Shown piece by piece: positions 34,575-48,920 of a stretch of 64,000 nt of DNA. The DNA comes from Dendrolimus kikuchii (Eukaryota; Arthropoda; Insecta; Lepidoptera; Lasiocampidae). The notes under the pieces are model-generated. The model ran no database searches. It saw only the letters and a list, made by a program, of their open reading frames with translations, and had not been told where the DNA came from. How positions within the stretch are numbered: the stretch's first letter is position 1; each line of letters starts with the position of its first letter. Made by a program: the position numbers and the translations under genes. Location of the stretch: the NCBI GenBank assembly GCA_019925095.2, contig CM034401.1, positions 5,987,838 through 6,051,837 on the forward strand, in the 5' to 3' direction.

Positions 34575-34762
34575 TTACTCGTCCTGTATTCGAGGTGCCG
34601 GAGACGATAATCCACCTTGGCCACGCTTTACGCTTCCTCTGCCTTACATCGTCAGCACGTGGTACTTTATTGTACTGTGCATACATCCCGGCCAGGATTC
34701 GAACGCACGTCATTAGAACAACATAAGGGTGGGTTAGCAATTAAGCTAACTAGACTTCCATA
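34575..34762 (-). mobile_element. tRNA-derived SINE (second type)
   Basis: On the minus strand, tagcttaattgctaaccc (A-box-like) is followed about 30 bp later by gcgttcgaatcctgg (B-box GTTCGAATCC). The downstream part is unrelated to tRNA, which makes it a SINE and not a functional tRNA gene. Confidence 0.6.
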
Positions 34763-35539
34763 ATTAGAATACTCATGATCAAACAGATATGCTTGATGTG
34801 ATAATCGACAAAATTAGAACATCACCATGCGCTGATAGGTCTCGGTTGTTCAAAATTACATTTTAATTTGGACTAATTATCTTGATCGATGCTTTGGCTT
34901 GTAATTTTTGTTCTAGAATACCAGTCATTGGTTTACGTCTATTTTATATTAATAGCAATGATGGTTCATGTTAGATTGAAGGATTGATAACGTTCTGTCT
35001 ACTATTGATAACAAATATTAGATAGGTGGGGGAGGAGTGGGGGGGGGGGGGGGGCATGATGGGGTATCTAAAGAAAAACAACCACAATACAGCATATTTA
35101 TTATTTTTATTTTTCTTATTTGGCCATGGCATGTTCTATATTAATCAAACTACAATTTGGTTATAAAATAGGATTGGCTAATTCTAATCAATATGATTAC
35201 TATATGACTATTGACTAGTGTGTGTTAAATTTCACTGCACTCTTTGTATCCCAGCCAGTGGCAAGTTTCTAAAATAATCTTCAAACAAATAGATACCAGG
35301 AATGTTTCGGAAAATTGTAGATCTGTGACTTATGCCAAACGAGGATGGTTTTGTAAATCCATACTATTACGTTAGTTTTCGATAGCAAGAGACAAAAGAT
35401 CCTCATTTGCTCTTGGATCAAACCTTTCGCCACTCTCATAAACTTCTTTATATATAATATCTCTAGTAAGTATAATAATCTTTGTGACAAATATTATAAT
35501 TTCTTACATAATCCTTACTCATTTTAATCTTATATTAAA
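34763..35539. other. Intergenic stretch with a poly-G tract
   Basis: A run of Gs at about 35040-35053 is the only unusual local feature. No gene recognised. Confidence 0.4.
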
Positions 35540-36058
35540 ACTAGGATATACCTGCGACTTCGTCCACGCTTGACTTGAAATCCCCGGGACACAAAGTAGT
35601 GCAACATTTGAAAAAAAAATGTAAGCATCGTTTTAGTGGAAACTGTGTCGGAATAAGCTAATTTTTATGCATCTGAACAACTTCAAACCGCTCCCGGGAT
35701 AAAAAATATCACACACTTTATTACGTAAAATATGCTATCGATCAGTGAAAAAATCACATTGGAATTCGAATATTTTTTTAATCTGGCTTTTTTAAATCAT
35801 TCCCAGAAAAATTCCCGCGGGATTCCCAGGATAAAAAGTAGCGCGTATTTCAAATATAAGAATTAGCTGTTGATCAGTGAAAACCGCATCGAAATCGGCC
35901 CAGAAGTTTATACGTGAATCCCGAACAAACAGACACGCAATCTAAAAAGCATTTCATCGTGTTCTCTTATCGTTTACAGTCTATTCCAGTTTTTTTTAAT
36001 AGCTTCAATGTACAGATACGGTAAGTTTTGGAATTTTATAATGTTATAGATTATAGAC
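35540..36058 (+). repeat. actaggatat-cccgcgacttcgtc family, copy 2
   Basis: Full-length copy of about 520 bp with the blocks listed for copy 1, including the internal duplicated tgctatcgatcagtga and gttgatcagtgaaaaccg. It ends at tttataatgttatagatt. Confidence 0.65.
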
Positions 36059-36254
36059 ATTAAAAAAATGCGTTATCCCAATATAAAAATGCCAGTTTGT
36101 TAGATTTTCATGCGTCACGTCATGCCGATCATCATGAAATAATGCCTACATGTTGTCCAGAGGTATAGAACAACACATGATATACTTCATATTTATAAAC
36201 AATATCTTTCCTGGAGGATAGAAAAATAACTTTTAGACAGTCGTTATATAAACA

Positions 36255-36460
36255 ACTAGCGGCCTGGCGCGGTTTCACCCGCGCTCTGTCCCGCTCCCGT
36301 GGTATATAGCGTCATATTATATAGCCTATGACACTCCCTGTTAAGGTAGCTTTCGAACAGTAAAAGTATTTTCAAAATCAGTTTCATAGATCGAGAGATT
36401 ACCCCCTACAACGTGACAAACTCACAAACTTTACCTCTTTATAATATTAGTATAGATTAC
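36255..36460 (+). repeat. Dispersed repeat, ctagcggcctggcgcggttt type
   Basis: Related to 39640-39810: both carry tggtatagcgtcat, atagcctatgacactccctg, gattaccccctacaacg and ctctttataatatta in order. Confidence 0.6.
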
Positions 36461-36854
36461 GGAATACGTAGTCAGGGGTAGGTGCACAAAAGGACATGGT
36501 AACAAAGGGTCATCATCCAAAAGAAAGTACTGTCCTCGACGGATAGAACAATGAGTTTAAGAGCCGAAGTCGAATAAATTATAACCTAATTGAATTAAAA
36601 ACTGAAACCATTCAACTGTTTTATTTATGCAACTGACATTTTCAATTTTTCCATGTTATACTTTATTCTACAAATAAATTTTATCTGGAGATTGAAAAAT
36701 CGGCTCTTAGACATATTTAAGCTTTGTATTGACCCTAAATGAAATAATAATTTTTACGTTAACGCTTGCTGTGGCCGACAACTGAATCTACATGAATGCG
36801 AACGAAGTCGTGGGTAAAGGCTAGTAAAAAAAAATATAAAAAGCGTAAAATATT

Positions 36855-36860
36855 TTTATT
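36855..36860 (-). promoter_or_regulatory. BRCA1: Candidate polyadenylation signal of BRCA1
   Basis: AATAAA on the minus strand, 64 nt downstream of the BRCA1 stop codon at 36924. Its closeness to the stop makes it a good candidate. Confidence 0.5.
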
Positions 36861-36923
36861 TAGGAGTATTATCTACATTTAAATATACTTAAATAAAACA
36901 ACCTTTCTGTACACATTCTATTT

Positions 36924-37096
36924 TTAAAATGAAAAGTCATGAGCTAATAATCGGCTAGGCCATTTGGATGTTTCAGGCGGCAGAAGGGCTGAAGAACAGA
37001 GCAGCAGGTCATGTATCGATTGAAGACTGTAAGACCCCAGACAATTTAACACCCATTCATAGTTCACTGGCACGACGGAATGTTCCATTGCAAGAT
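36924..37096 (-). CDS. BRCA1: BRCA1 coding exon 9 (end of BRCT2, stop)
   Basis: Acceptor gtctgtctttcag, then AT completing Tyr1140. Encodes the second BRCT signature VPVNYEWVLNCLGSYSLQ and a short C-terminus ending HDFSF with TAA at 36926-36924. The earlier in-frame ATG lies in the intron. Confidence 0.92.
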
Positions 37097-40000
37097 CTGA
37101 AAGACAGACGCACCATTTCATATCACACCATCAACGTATACACTATGCAATTTATACAAATACTACCCGCAAAATAGACTGATTTGTAACAATGCAATAA
37201 AATTGTTAAAGTAGCCTTTATATTAGCAAACGCACTAGAATTATCTTGATAACGTTGTTTCTTCTATAGCCGGTTCCTACATCTTACTTAATCTATTTGC
37301 CTTATTGATAGTTAAAATTTGACATAAGCCCCATACGAGTATTGTCAAATTTCAACCAATAGTAAGGCAAGAATGAATCGTAAGAATACAACCGGCCTCT
37401 GATGGGTTAATATCCACTTTCGCAGATTCATGTTACGAATATAAAAAGTGTCAAAATAACGTGAAACCTTATGCCATGTCTTGCACACGTGTCAATTTTG
37501 AAATGCGATTCTGAAGCCACTTATACGTTCTCTGTAATAGTTCGCTTTTTCTTATATAGCTGGGGGAATGCATTTATGCATCTCCTCGGACCATTAGGGA
37601 TGGTCCACGAGGGCATGCGAAGCCGGCTTTCCACACATGTACTGGGAAGAAGTTGCCGGCCGCCAGTCTACCCACTAAACCTACCATAGTTCCTCTCTGT
37701 CTTTGTGAGGCGCTACGAGGTATGTCACAAGCAATTCACCGTGATGCTTCGACGCAAATCGTTACGATGGGGTGCCCACGGGAACATGGCACCTCACGTC
37801 CCTGTGTGTGGCTGGCCAGGGAGGTGACTCGACCTTAATTCCACCACGTCATTGGAAAGAGGCGAACGTAGCGAAGCGTTCGATCACCTGCTTGCTGTTT
37901 GCGATGGGTTTCCGCTAGCTCGTCCTCTTCCCTAAGCCGCCTCCTTCTGCAGCATGACCATCTCCTGATTTCATTCCTTTATGCCATCCCTTCAATACTA
38001 TTCCCACTGTCAGAATCCTCTATCTCATCCTAAAGGGTGGCATCGCGTTGGCTTCATCCCTGGTGTTGCAAACGTCTATAGGCGACCATAACCACTTTTT
38101 ATTAGCTGAGCCGTCCGTCAGTATGCCAGCTTTGCAATAAAAAAAATATGTCCTCGCAAAAGGAGGCGACCGTCTCTGTAATAATCCTACCAATAACCGA
38201 GGCCTATATTTAAGTGCATTCCTATAATGAATACAGGCATAAGTGTCTTTTAGTGACACGCCACAAAAATATTTGATTGACAAGGAGATCTTTACGTGTT
38301 GGTCTTCCTATGACCCACATTTTTTCCGAGCTAAATCCGATTGCGGACATCTCACTGCTCGGGGACATGTTTAACAGTGAGGTAATGTAGGACTCACCGG
38401 CTTTTTTGCCGGAATAACCACCGAACTCCCCTGTGTTCCTCCTGACGTCATACGCCAGAGCCACGAGAACGGGCGGTGTCCGACGCCGCCGCCCTGACTA
38501 ACGTTAGCTCGCCCTTGTATACGGGTGAGCTTCTCCTTGGGCCAGGGGACGGTGGATCCCCCCCGGACAACTTCATTTTGTTTTGAATCGAGGGGGGTGC
38601 GCATAAAACACCTCCATAGCCCCCTCTCGGTGGCTTGAGTGCGACTGACGGCTTAGTTGACCTATGACCCAACCACGCAAATGTTTCAAAACGAATATGA
38701 AGTTGAATTTCGTTAATTTGCTTTGTAAAATAACAGCATGTGCTAATTGAAATATTATATAAATTAAAACTAAGTAGTTATTTGTGAAAACTAACACCTA
38801 ACCCAGACAAAGCCTCCTTCCAATAATGTGTTAAAATTGTTGTAATTACAAACATACAAGCTTATGAAGAGTTGAATTCTGAGAATAAGTCTTGAAAAAC
38901 AATTTACGTATGAAAGATCAGACACTATTGCGTAATTTTTAAAACAAAGCATAAGTGACAAAAAAAATGTTTTTCATCGAAAAATCAAGTATCTGACATT
39001 ATTTTCTGCTTGTTCACAAATAAAGTTTGATATTGGTTTTGATCTAATAATAATAATTAACAATAAGTCTTCGTTACAAAACAATTTCAAAACTTCATTA
39101 TTGTAGTCTTATTTTAAGAAATAGGACTACAATAAATACTACTACTAGTCAAGACTAGTTGTGCCTGCGACTTCGTAAGAGTTTACAAATATTTGTATTT
39201 TATTTTTAGTATAATAATAAATTTGGATAAAAGTGCAGTCTAATAGAAGACAACAAAAAATCTGTATTTATATTTTTTTAATACTAGAAGATATATCAAT
39301 GGAACATACACACACATCAACACAGTTAATAAAATTGACGTGTCTGTTTGTAATGCTAACATACAGCTTTTTACTAAATGCATATGAAAAATCTCTGTCT
39401 GGATGTTCCGGCTAATCTCTGAACCAGCTTGACCGATTTTGACGGGACTTTCACTGGCAGATAGCTGATGTTATAGGAAGTAAGTAAATCTACTACTTTG
39501 TTTAGGGTTCTGCGAAAAAAATTCACGCGGATGAAATTGCGGGCACAACTAGTTTTAGATAAAATTGCTGTTTCAATCTCTAAAATTTTCATTCAGTCAT
39601 TTAATTATGGCATCGTATAAAAAGCAGATTTTACTTTATTATTTTCTCCCGTGGTATAGCGTCATGTTGTATAGCCTATGACACTCCCTGTTATTGTAGC
39701 TTTCAAACATTAAAAGAATTTTTAAAATCGGTTTAGTAGATCCAGAGATTACCCCCTACAACGTCACAAACTCCCAAACTTTACCTCTTTATAATATTAA
39801 GCTATATTATTCCGTAAAATGCATGAGCCACTCGGAGCGCCTAGACTGACAGACAAAAATTCTGATCATAGAAAGATTAATTTATTAATAGAAATGTTTA
39901 ATAATTATATTTTGTCTTTCATTGCATGTGTGCAATAGAAAGGCAGACGGTCCACCTGACGACAAGCGATTACCGTCGCCTATGGATATTTGCAACACCA

Positions 40001-43000
40001 CAAGTGCTAACAATGTGCTACCGGCCTTGAAAGCTGTGGTGGATTTATGGCCGGTTCCTATAGGTATCTTACCATTCACACACTTGCGCTACCATCTATT
40101 GAATTTTGACATTAACTGTATGGAGCTTATGTCAAATTTTAACCGACAGTAAGGCAAATGGGCGGTCGATAAGATATAGGAACCGGCCTACTGATAAATC
40201 CGCCACTGCTCGAAGGGCACTGCTGGAACCTGGCCACAAATAGCTAAACAACTCAAGGTTGTTATGGAGGCATACTTTAAATTACAGGTGGTAGCCATCC
40301 AGGCAAGCAAATGCCCTACCGCCAGGCTCTGGGTTGTTTCGTCGCCTTTTACATTAGGCCGACTGGCCGCTGGAATTTCTTCTCCGATCCTGCCCCGATA
40401 AAATTAAACCATTTTCGCACGAATTATTTTTTTTTTTTGAAAGAAAGAATAAAAAATTGAAAAAAAAATCCTTATACATTATGATACACAGAGCATATTT
40501 TGAGAATATATACGCCGCATTTTTATGTTACTATAACATTTCTAAACGCTAAAGATGCGTACGAAATATTGAACGTTTCAAAACTCAACCATAAATTGCG
40601 TTCTCTTTGCAATAAAGTAATTAAGAATAGCGATTATTTGCTTATTAAATTTATTATCACAACGTTGTTTCATTAATAATTATTTTGATTCATCACGTAC
40701 ATTAAATCTTCTATGCTACTATAAATGAAGTATCTCTGTGATTTCAAAATGGCAATATTTAAGCGAAAATTGCTATTGAAACGCAACCGATTCATAAATG
40801 ACCGTTTTGAGAATTTTTGTTTGTTACACTGTTTTAAAAACGGCTTAAACGGGGTCTAGATTGAGAAGATATGGACTTACGAAGTTCTGGGCACAGCTAG
40901 TCGGTAATAAATGCTAATAATTATTTTTAGCCCGACCTATAAAATTTTTGTTGGCGCAGAAGCGGTGCGAAATCGGTCTGCTCGGTATAAGCGGAACTGA
41001 AAGGTTATCTAGCGCCTGTATTTCTATGAGCGCGTCCCGATTTGCTCAGTACCGGTGCGGGATTGGCACACGCCGAGCGAAACAGGAAACGCTTATATAA
41101 AAATACGAGAATATGCCCGCGATTTCGTTCACGCTTAACTTGAAATTCCCGCGGGATTCCCGGGACACAAAGTACCGCAGCATTAAAAAAAGAACGTAAG
41201 CTATCGTTTTAGTGAAAACTGTGTCGGAATAAGATAATTGTTGTGCACCCCAACCAATACGAACCGCTCCCGGGAAAATTCCCACGGGATTCCTGGGATA
41301 AAAAGTAACGCAGATTTTAAGTGTAAGAATTTCCTGTCGATCAGCGAAAACCGCATCGAAATCGGCCCAGTAATTTTCACGTGAATCCTGAACAAACCGA
41401 CAAACAGACAAGAAGTCTAATAAAAAATGCATCGTGTTCTCCATCGTTTATATAGTCTATTCCATTTGTGTTTTTAAATAGCTTCAATATACAGATATGA
41501 CATGTTTAGAAGTTTATAATATTACAGATATATAGGCGCACAGTAACCTTTCAGTCCGGTATACCAAGTATAACGATTCCGCACAGCTGCCGTACCGACA
41601 AATAAGACAGCGGCCTAAGTTTTGCCCAAAGACTAGTTAGTTCGGTTTTGCTCGTGTAAACCTCTACGGTTAAGCGCGCATACTAGTAAAGCGAGGACTA
41701 CATTAAGGCGATGCCCACGTCTGAGACGTCTTACACGTGGATGGCTGGTATACACACCAAGTCCACGCACATCTAAGACATATGCTGCGCATTACTCACG
41801 CTAGTCGTCGAATACGGAACATATTACTCGTCGAAGGACTGAGAACTCGTAGAGTCATGTACGAATCGGAAAGGAATCATACTGTTGTAAAAAATTTAGA
41901 AGCAGATGAAGCTCGCTTTTTAATATATTTTCCCTTGTCACACTGCTCCTTTGTATGTAAATAATTTTAGAATTTATTGTAATAATTATGTGCGCTGCCT
42001 CTTACTGTCAGAGGCCAAAAAATTGCATACATTAAAAAACGCACTCAGAAAACCCTACTTTTTCTAAAATAATTGTCTAATTCTCATACTATAGACTAAT
42101 TAATACATATCTTATAAATATGTTTGTATGTATTTATTTGATAAAGTAACTTAAGTATGTGTATATAATTTATAAAATAATATGTAGTTTAAGTATGTCT
42201 GTTTAAGTTTTAGCTAATAACCTGCACCACCTACATCGCCAGATTAGGTTAAATTCTTAGATCATAGAAGACATAATAAAACTACGTTTTAACGGTTTTA
42301 AGCGCAGTAATTTTATTTGATTTTTAACAATACTCGTTGACACTTGACATCTTTGACTTCCGTGATCACGGCCACTGAAAAGTGGCCGAAACGTCGGAAA
42401 AAACCAAAATATTATGCATACAAGTCGCAACAAGTCAAAACTTAAGAAAATATCATATAAGACATGTTATATCTCAATGATTTAATTATTCTTTAAGTTA
42501 GGCTGCCCGCAAGAGATTGCTTTAAGCGATAGGGCCGCCATTTTTTTTCCATGACTACATTGTAAATGTATATTTGGTGAACAATAGTGTTATTGAATGA
42601 ATGGCGCTCTGTTGTTCGTGCCTACCCCGCAAGGGAACTGGCGTGAAGTTATGTATGTAATAAAGTGTTATCTATTGTATTCTATGTGTTATCTGCCACA
42701 TTTAATGCATGTAAATAAATAAATAAAAAACTTACAAACAAAACGATCTTCTTGTGTATTTTCCGGTTCTGCCAACAACAGTGCAGGTTGGTTGGTGTTT
42801 TCGGTGACTTGAACTTGTTGTACGCTGTTCACGACTTGACCTCCGGAACTCTCCAACATATCCTAGCAACAAAACAATATTAATATCTATCTATAATATC
42901 ATAACATTCTAAACATGCCGTGTCTGTACATTGAAGCTATTACAAAAACTCCCGGAATAGACTATATACACGATGGAGAACAGGATGCATTTTTTTATAT

Positions 43001-46000
43001 TTCTTGTCCGTTTGTTCGGGATTCACGTAAAAACCACTGGGCCGATTTCGATGTGATTTTCACTGATCGACATCAAATTCTTAGCCTTGACATCTGCGCT
43101 ACTTTTTATCCTGGGAATTTGCGAGAATTTTTCTGGGAATGATTTAAAATGACCAGATTTAAAAAAAATCGAATTTCAATATCATTTTTTCACTGATCGA
43201 CTGATGTAATAAAATGTGTCATATTTTTATCCCGGGCATCCCGCGGGAATTTTTCCGGAAGCGGTTTGAAGTTGTCCGGTTGCTTAAAAATTATCTTATT
43301 CCGACACAGTTTCTACTAAAACGATAGTTTACATTCTTTTTAAATGCTGCGATACTTTGTGTGTCGGGAATCCCGCGAGAATTTCAACTCAAAAGTGGAC
43401 GAAGTCGGAGGCATATTCTAGTATACTAATAAAAGTGAAACGTCAATCTGTGTTTTCAATACAAATGCCAAAATTAATGAGAAAGCTACTTTTTACTCCG
43501 TACACCGGGGAATTTTTCAAGTGCGAAAAACACGTCAAAGGAGTCTCTGGGCCGCTTTTAACGAAAACTAAAGCGGTATTATTAGATTTCTGAAAAATCA
43601 ATTACCTTTGTCAGGAATCGAGTCGGCTGATTTTGAAAAAAAAAAAACACATACTGTATTATTATACCAAATCATAGTGTAGCTTATAAGGATCCATTTC
43701 TGTGAAGGAATCTTAGACGGAAAACTACAGCCATACAATCTAGTTGAGGATTAAAAAACTTTTTTAGTATACGTCATTATTATAATCTCAATACATTCCT
43801 GGGGTTGACTGGAAAAGATCGATTTTTAGCGATAAGACCCCCCTTTGTGCATAATAAGCCATAGTTTTAATTTGTAAATTATTTTTTGTATTGGTGTTCA
43901 ATAAAGACTTATTGATTAATTTATATTGATTAACATTTAACTGTTAGGTGAGGTATCATTTACTTACATCTTGAAAAATGATAGATTGACAGCGAAATAC
44001 TAAGTCCCAAGGGAGTAAAAATGGTCCCTTCCCCCCTATTACTTTTGAACTATCAAGTAGCAAAATTTGTATTCTGTTGATCATCATCTAGCGCCATAAT
44101 ATGGCGCGTCCATTCACATAGACCCAGGGGAGATCACCAGAGATTATCAGCAATACGCCGACCACGGATACTGAAGCTATTTCACCACAATGCCCGCAAG
44201 AAACTAGACAATACAGAGATCACTGGGAAAGTTGAGAGCAAGAGACCTCGTGGTAGATCTCTAAATAGGTGAATTGACCAGATTGCTGACCAGATGGACA
44301 TGTCGATAAATTCGGCCCTCCACCATGCTTAAAACCGATCTCAATAAAGACTAGTGCTGCTACCAAAGTCATGGTCAGTGAGAGAACGTAAGGAACTTAT
44401 AACCCGTTCCTATATCTTACAAACGGTTCATGTATTTTACTATCGGTTAAAATTTTACACAAGCACCTTAGACCTAATGTCAAATTTCTATTGATGGTGG
44501 CAAGTGAATGAATCGTAAAACACAGGAACCGGCAATTAGAAGATCCAGTAGTTTCGGAGATTTTTGTTCAATTTATGTATTACTAGCTTCTGCCCGCGAC
44601 TTCGTCCGCTTGGAATAGTTTAAAAAAAGTAAGTAAAAAAAACCCCCCGATTTTGAAACATTCTTCATTGGTGCTCCGCTCCTATTGGTCTTAGCGTGAT
44701 GATATATAGCCTATAGCCTTCCTCGATAAATGGGCTATCTAACACTGAAAGATTTTTTCAAATCAGACCAGTAGTTCCTGAGATTAGCGCGTTCAAGCAA
44801 ACAAACTCTTCAGCTTTATATATTATTAGTATAAGATTTTTAGGTCATTGAATTTTATTTATTATTGTAATTTTTCTTTGCCTAACTGGCCAAACATGAT
44901 GGACCTTTATTTTTATACCATCAAGCACACTCTGATATGTAAATATTCATGTTTGAAATAAATAAACTTTGACTTTATTTTTTTTTTCTTCGTTTTTAAT
45001 AGCCGGTTCTTATAACTTACTATTCATTGACTTGTTCTACAATCGGTTAAATTTTGACATTATTTATATGGAGCTTATGGCAAATTTAAACCGATAACTA
45101 AGGCAAATGAACGGTCGATATAGGAACCGGCAGTTTCCTTTCTTTCACATAAATGACTATGACATACAAAAGCAAACGGAGAGACGACAGACATGACGAT
45201 TTCACAAGAGTTCTGTTTTTGCCAAAATTACTATAATATCAGTCCGTAAATTTCCCACTGCTGGGCTCGGGCCTCCCATTATAGGGGAGGGGGGGGGGGG
45301 ACTTGGCAGGTTTCACACATCGGTTATGTCGATGTGCAGGTTGCATCACGCTGTTTTCCATCACCGTTATTAGCACGTGGTAATTGTAACAATATGCACA
45401 TTCGATCAGAAAACTGACTAAGTGGTGCATGCGTTCCGGCCAAATCGAACCCGCGCCCTTTGACTTTGGGACGCGTGCGCTAGCCATTACGCTACCACGG
45501 TCAAAATGTCTACGAAGCCCTAAATAGTTACAAGATGAAATTACATTATCTTACCCTCACAAGAGTCACCATGCCGGAAAATATAAAAACAGAAATAAAG
45601 AAGAAGAGAAAGAAAGAAAAATAAATATCACTTACAGTAATTACAAATCATAGTAAAAAGAAAAAAATAAGATTTGAGAACATGTACGCATTTTCAGCAA
45701 ATGAGATTTGCACTCAGCTTATTGCTGTGCCGGAGTTTTATGCGACACAACGCTCATTTTCAGTGCAAACATCCCTTCTACCGCGATGTCAAAAACGACG
45801 AAATGACGCCTTGATTTCGTAACATGCAACAGACCTTCAACTTTCAAGTAAGTAATGTATGAGCACAAGAATACAAACACGTGACAAAACACGCATGACA
45901 AACACGTGTTAGTCATGTTTTTATACCAGGGCAAAGTACAAAGTTGCTCTAAATAATGATTGCATGACATTACGTAACGTGTTGACAAAAACATTAGGTG

Positions 46001-48876
46001 AGTAAATGTGACCTTTTGCACCTTTTAAAATGACGAAAACCGAATAATTCGTTGCTAGAACTCATTATTATTACCGTCTAGATGGATGGTTGACGATTTC
46101 ATAATCTCATTGCTACTTCTGGGATTATGTTGATGTCAGTCTTAGTGACTTTAGCTAAATGCGTCTTGTTTATAACGGTAAAAAATAACGTCGTCAATGA
46201 TTAGCTACGTTACTATATATACATACGTCATCTGTCAATGTTTAACAATTAATAATAATGTCGCATCACAAATGACGTATTCAACTCTTGGTTACGACTG
46301 CGTGACACAATCACTAACACTGATATGATCCCAGGTGTATCAACAACATAAGGACTCGATTTTAATAGGGATGGGCCAAAATTTGTCTTACATTCGGTTT
46401 GACCGAATTTCGGCGGCTGAACTTCGGCAATCGGCCGAAATTCGATGCAAGAAAAAAGTAAAATACTTATATGCACCATTTTGAATGAAATTAATATAAA
46501 CCATATCTGTCATAACCGTAAAATGAAATTAAGCCTTTGTATACACACGGTCATTTCATCATTCATTTATTTTAAATAGGAACATTAGGAACCTTATCTT
46601 GCAATGTGATAAAAAACATGAAAATAAATTAGTTCTTCTTAATTGAAGAGTCTTATAAATCTTTGCCTAATTAAATAGACATCAAATTTAAAGAAAAATG
46701 AAATAAATTTAGTATTCTTCTAACATACATCAGTAAGTATTGTGTAACTGCTTATTTATAATGCGTAACTTGAATTAAAAAAAAACTTCTAACGGACATC
46801 TGCAATCACAACTTTAATTTTGATTGAAATCCCTTTTTTACAAACTATACATTAAAATTTTTTAATTATGAAATGGTGTTTTACTTTCAATCAAAGGCTT
46901 AAAAATCTATTCCTTTAGCCATCTAGTTTTATTTAGAATTTACTAGCGGCAGTTTATAGTGTAAACATGCCAAAGATTCGGCGTTATCAAGTCACTATGT
47001 GTCGCTCTCAAGAAAGCGCGGCGAAATTATACCGAAGCTCGGTCGAATTTCGGCCGGATTTTTTGTTTTAACCGAATGTTCGGCCGAAGTTCTTATTCGG
47101 TTCAAACCACATTCGGCCCATCCCTACTTTTTAACTGACCACCAAGGGAAGAAGTTTCTCAATTCGTTTGTATATATTTTTTTTATTGCGAAACTGACAA
47201 ACAGGCAAACGGTTCACGTATTGAAGAGTAGTTACCGTCGCCTATAGACCTTTGCATTCGCAAATTTATTGTTAAGATTTGTGTAACACAGATTTAAAGT
47301 AAGTCAACTCTATCAATTTTTATGTTAGCGATATAGGAAAATCCATTTATGCATCTCCTTAATCGTCTCCGGCTCAATATTTCAGTCACAGGTGAAATTT
47401 TCAAAGAAACTTGTGCCACTTCGCGTCCATCTGAAAATTCTAATTAATTACTTAATATTAGTACAGTGGAGGTCGTAAGGTATTCGGATAATCGAGTTGC
47501 ATATCTATATATTAAATAATACGTGAAGCAAAAACTTTGTACCCTTTTTTATGAACACTGCGCGGAGGGAGAAGTATGAAATTTCGCACACTTATAGTTT
47601 ATATAGAGAAGAAGCGACGAATGTTAATATTTTTTTTAAATTATGGATAAAAAAATATATCGAATCAATAAAAAAAACATTACACACACTACTATGTATT
47701 TGACACACACACGCATATGTACTCTTTTGTTTATTGTTGCCTTGGCGAAATCTGTAATTATAGAAGTCTGACAATAAATTATTATGGTCTAATTTCGACT
47801 ACTAGTATGAATAAAAGCAATTTTTTTACATATTTAAGTATAGAATTAAATTTTTAAGTATAGTCGTGATATGACGTAGCAAAATAATTGTTGTTAACTG
47901 TCTTCAGACAATAACAACGCTGGGGTAGTGATTGCGTAGGGCGCGAACGGATAGTGCCAGTTGCGTTGTAGGGGTCTATCCACAAACTACGTCACACGTA
48001 TTTCATGATTTTTGGCCCCTCCCCCGTCCTTATCACAGCTGGTCACATTCGCGAGACTCCTCCCTCCCTAGTGCGACATCACATATTTTGCAATTTTACA
48101 TCACGAAATTATTACCTAAATATTTCCATTTAAATAATTGTTTAATATCTTAAACGCTATGTTCATACAGAGACTTGGAAATATTTTGAAGTTTTTCCTT
48201 AATAGTCCAAATTACGTCTTTGAAAACTTAAATATATAATATTTTGAAATGTGACGTCACGAAATGTAGGCCCCCGTTCTACCTCTTGCCACATAATGTC
48301 ACACTTCGTCGACCCCTTAACATTTGATGTAATTTATGGATGGCCCTTACAAAGTTATTTGATCGCAATTACTAATCCGGATATAATTGAGCTCCGGATA
48401 ATCGAGTCTCCACTGTAATTATACTGATTACTGTTATGAGTGCATTTTTTTAAAGTAATCGTAGGACAAACACATTGTATATCCCCAAGCTAAGCACGTT
48501 ACGCTTGTGTTATGGGTAAGATATCACAGACCAACTCTGGAGATGATCCCAGACTCCCAAACTATAATAACAAAGTGTTAATTTGCCATATAAAAATCAC
48601 CTTCAAAGCATCTTCATCGAGGATACTGAACGGCGGCATGCAGAAGAACTTGAATCCGGTGAACACTTTGCGTTTCGAAGTCCGTGACCGCATCGGACCT
48701 GGCTCACCAGTACTGTCCAGAGCTTCGAAAAATTCCTAAACCGAAATTAGAACCATATAAATAAAAATGAATTGATATTAAACTAGTATACATCCCTATC
48801 AATATTATAAATCCGAAAGTAACTCTGTCTGTCTGTCTGTTCCGTTTTCCTACTGGACCGATTTGGCTGAAACTCA

Positions 48877-48920
<44 letters not shown>

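Noticed and set aside
38371..38672. Proline-rich overlapping minus-strand frames as a host gene
   Set aside because: Three mutually overlapping broken frames in a GC island inside a repeat-filled intron. A degraded retrotransposon part is more likely.
45719..46021. 100-aa minus-strand ORF as a gene
   Set aside because: No domain, no splice or promoter context, and it lies in a BRCA1 intron. Compatible with chance.
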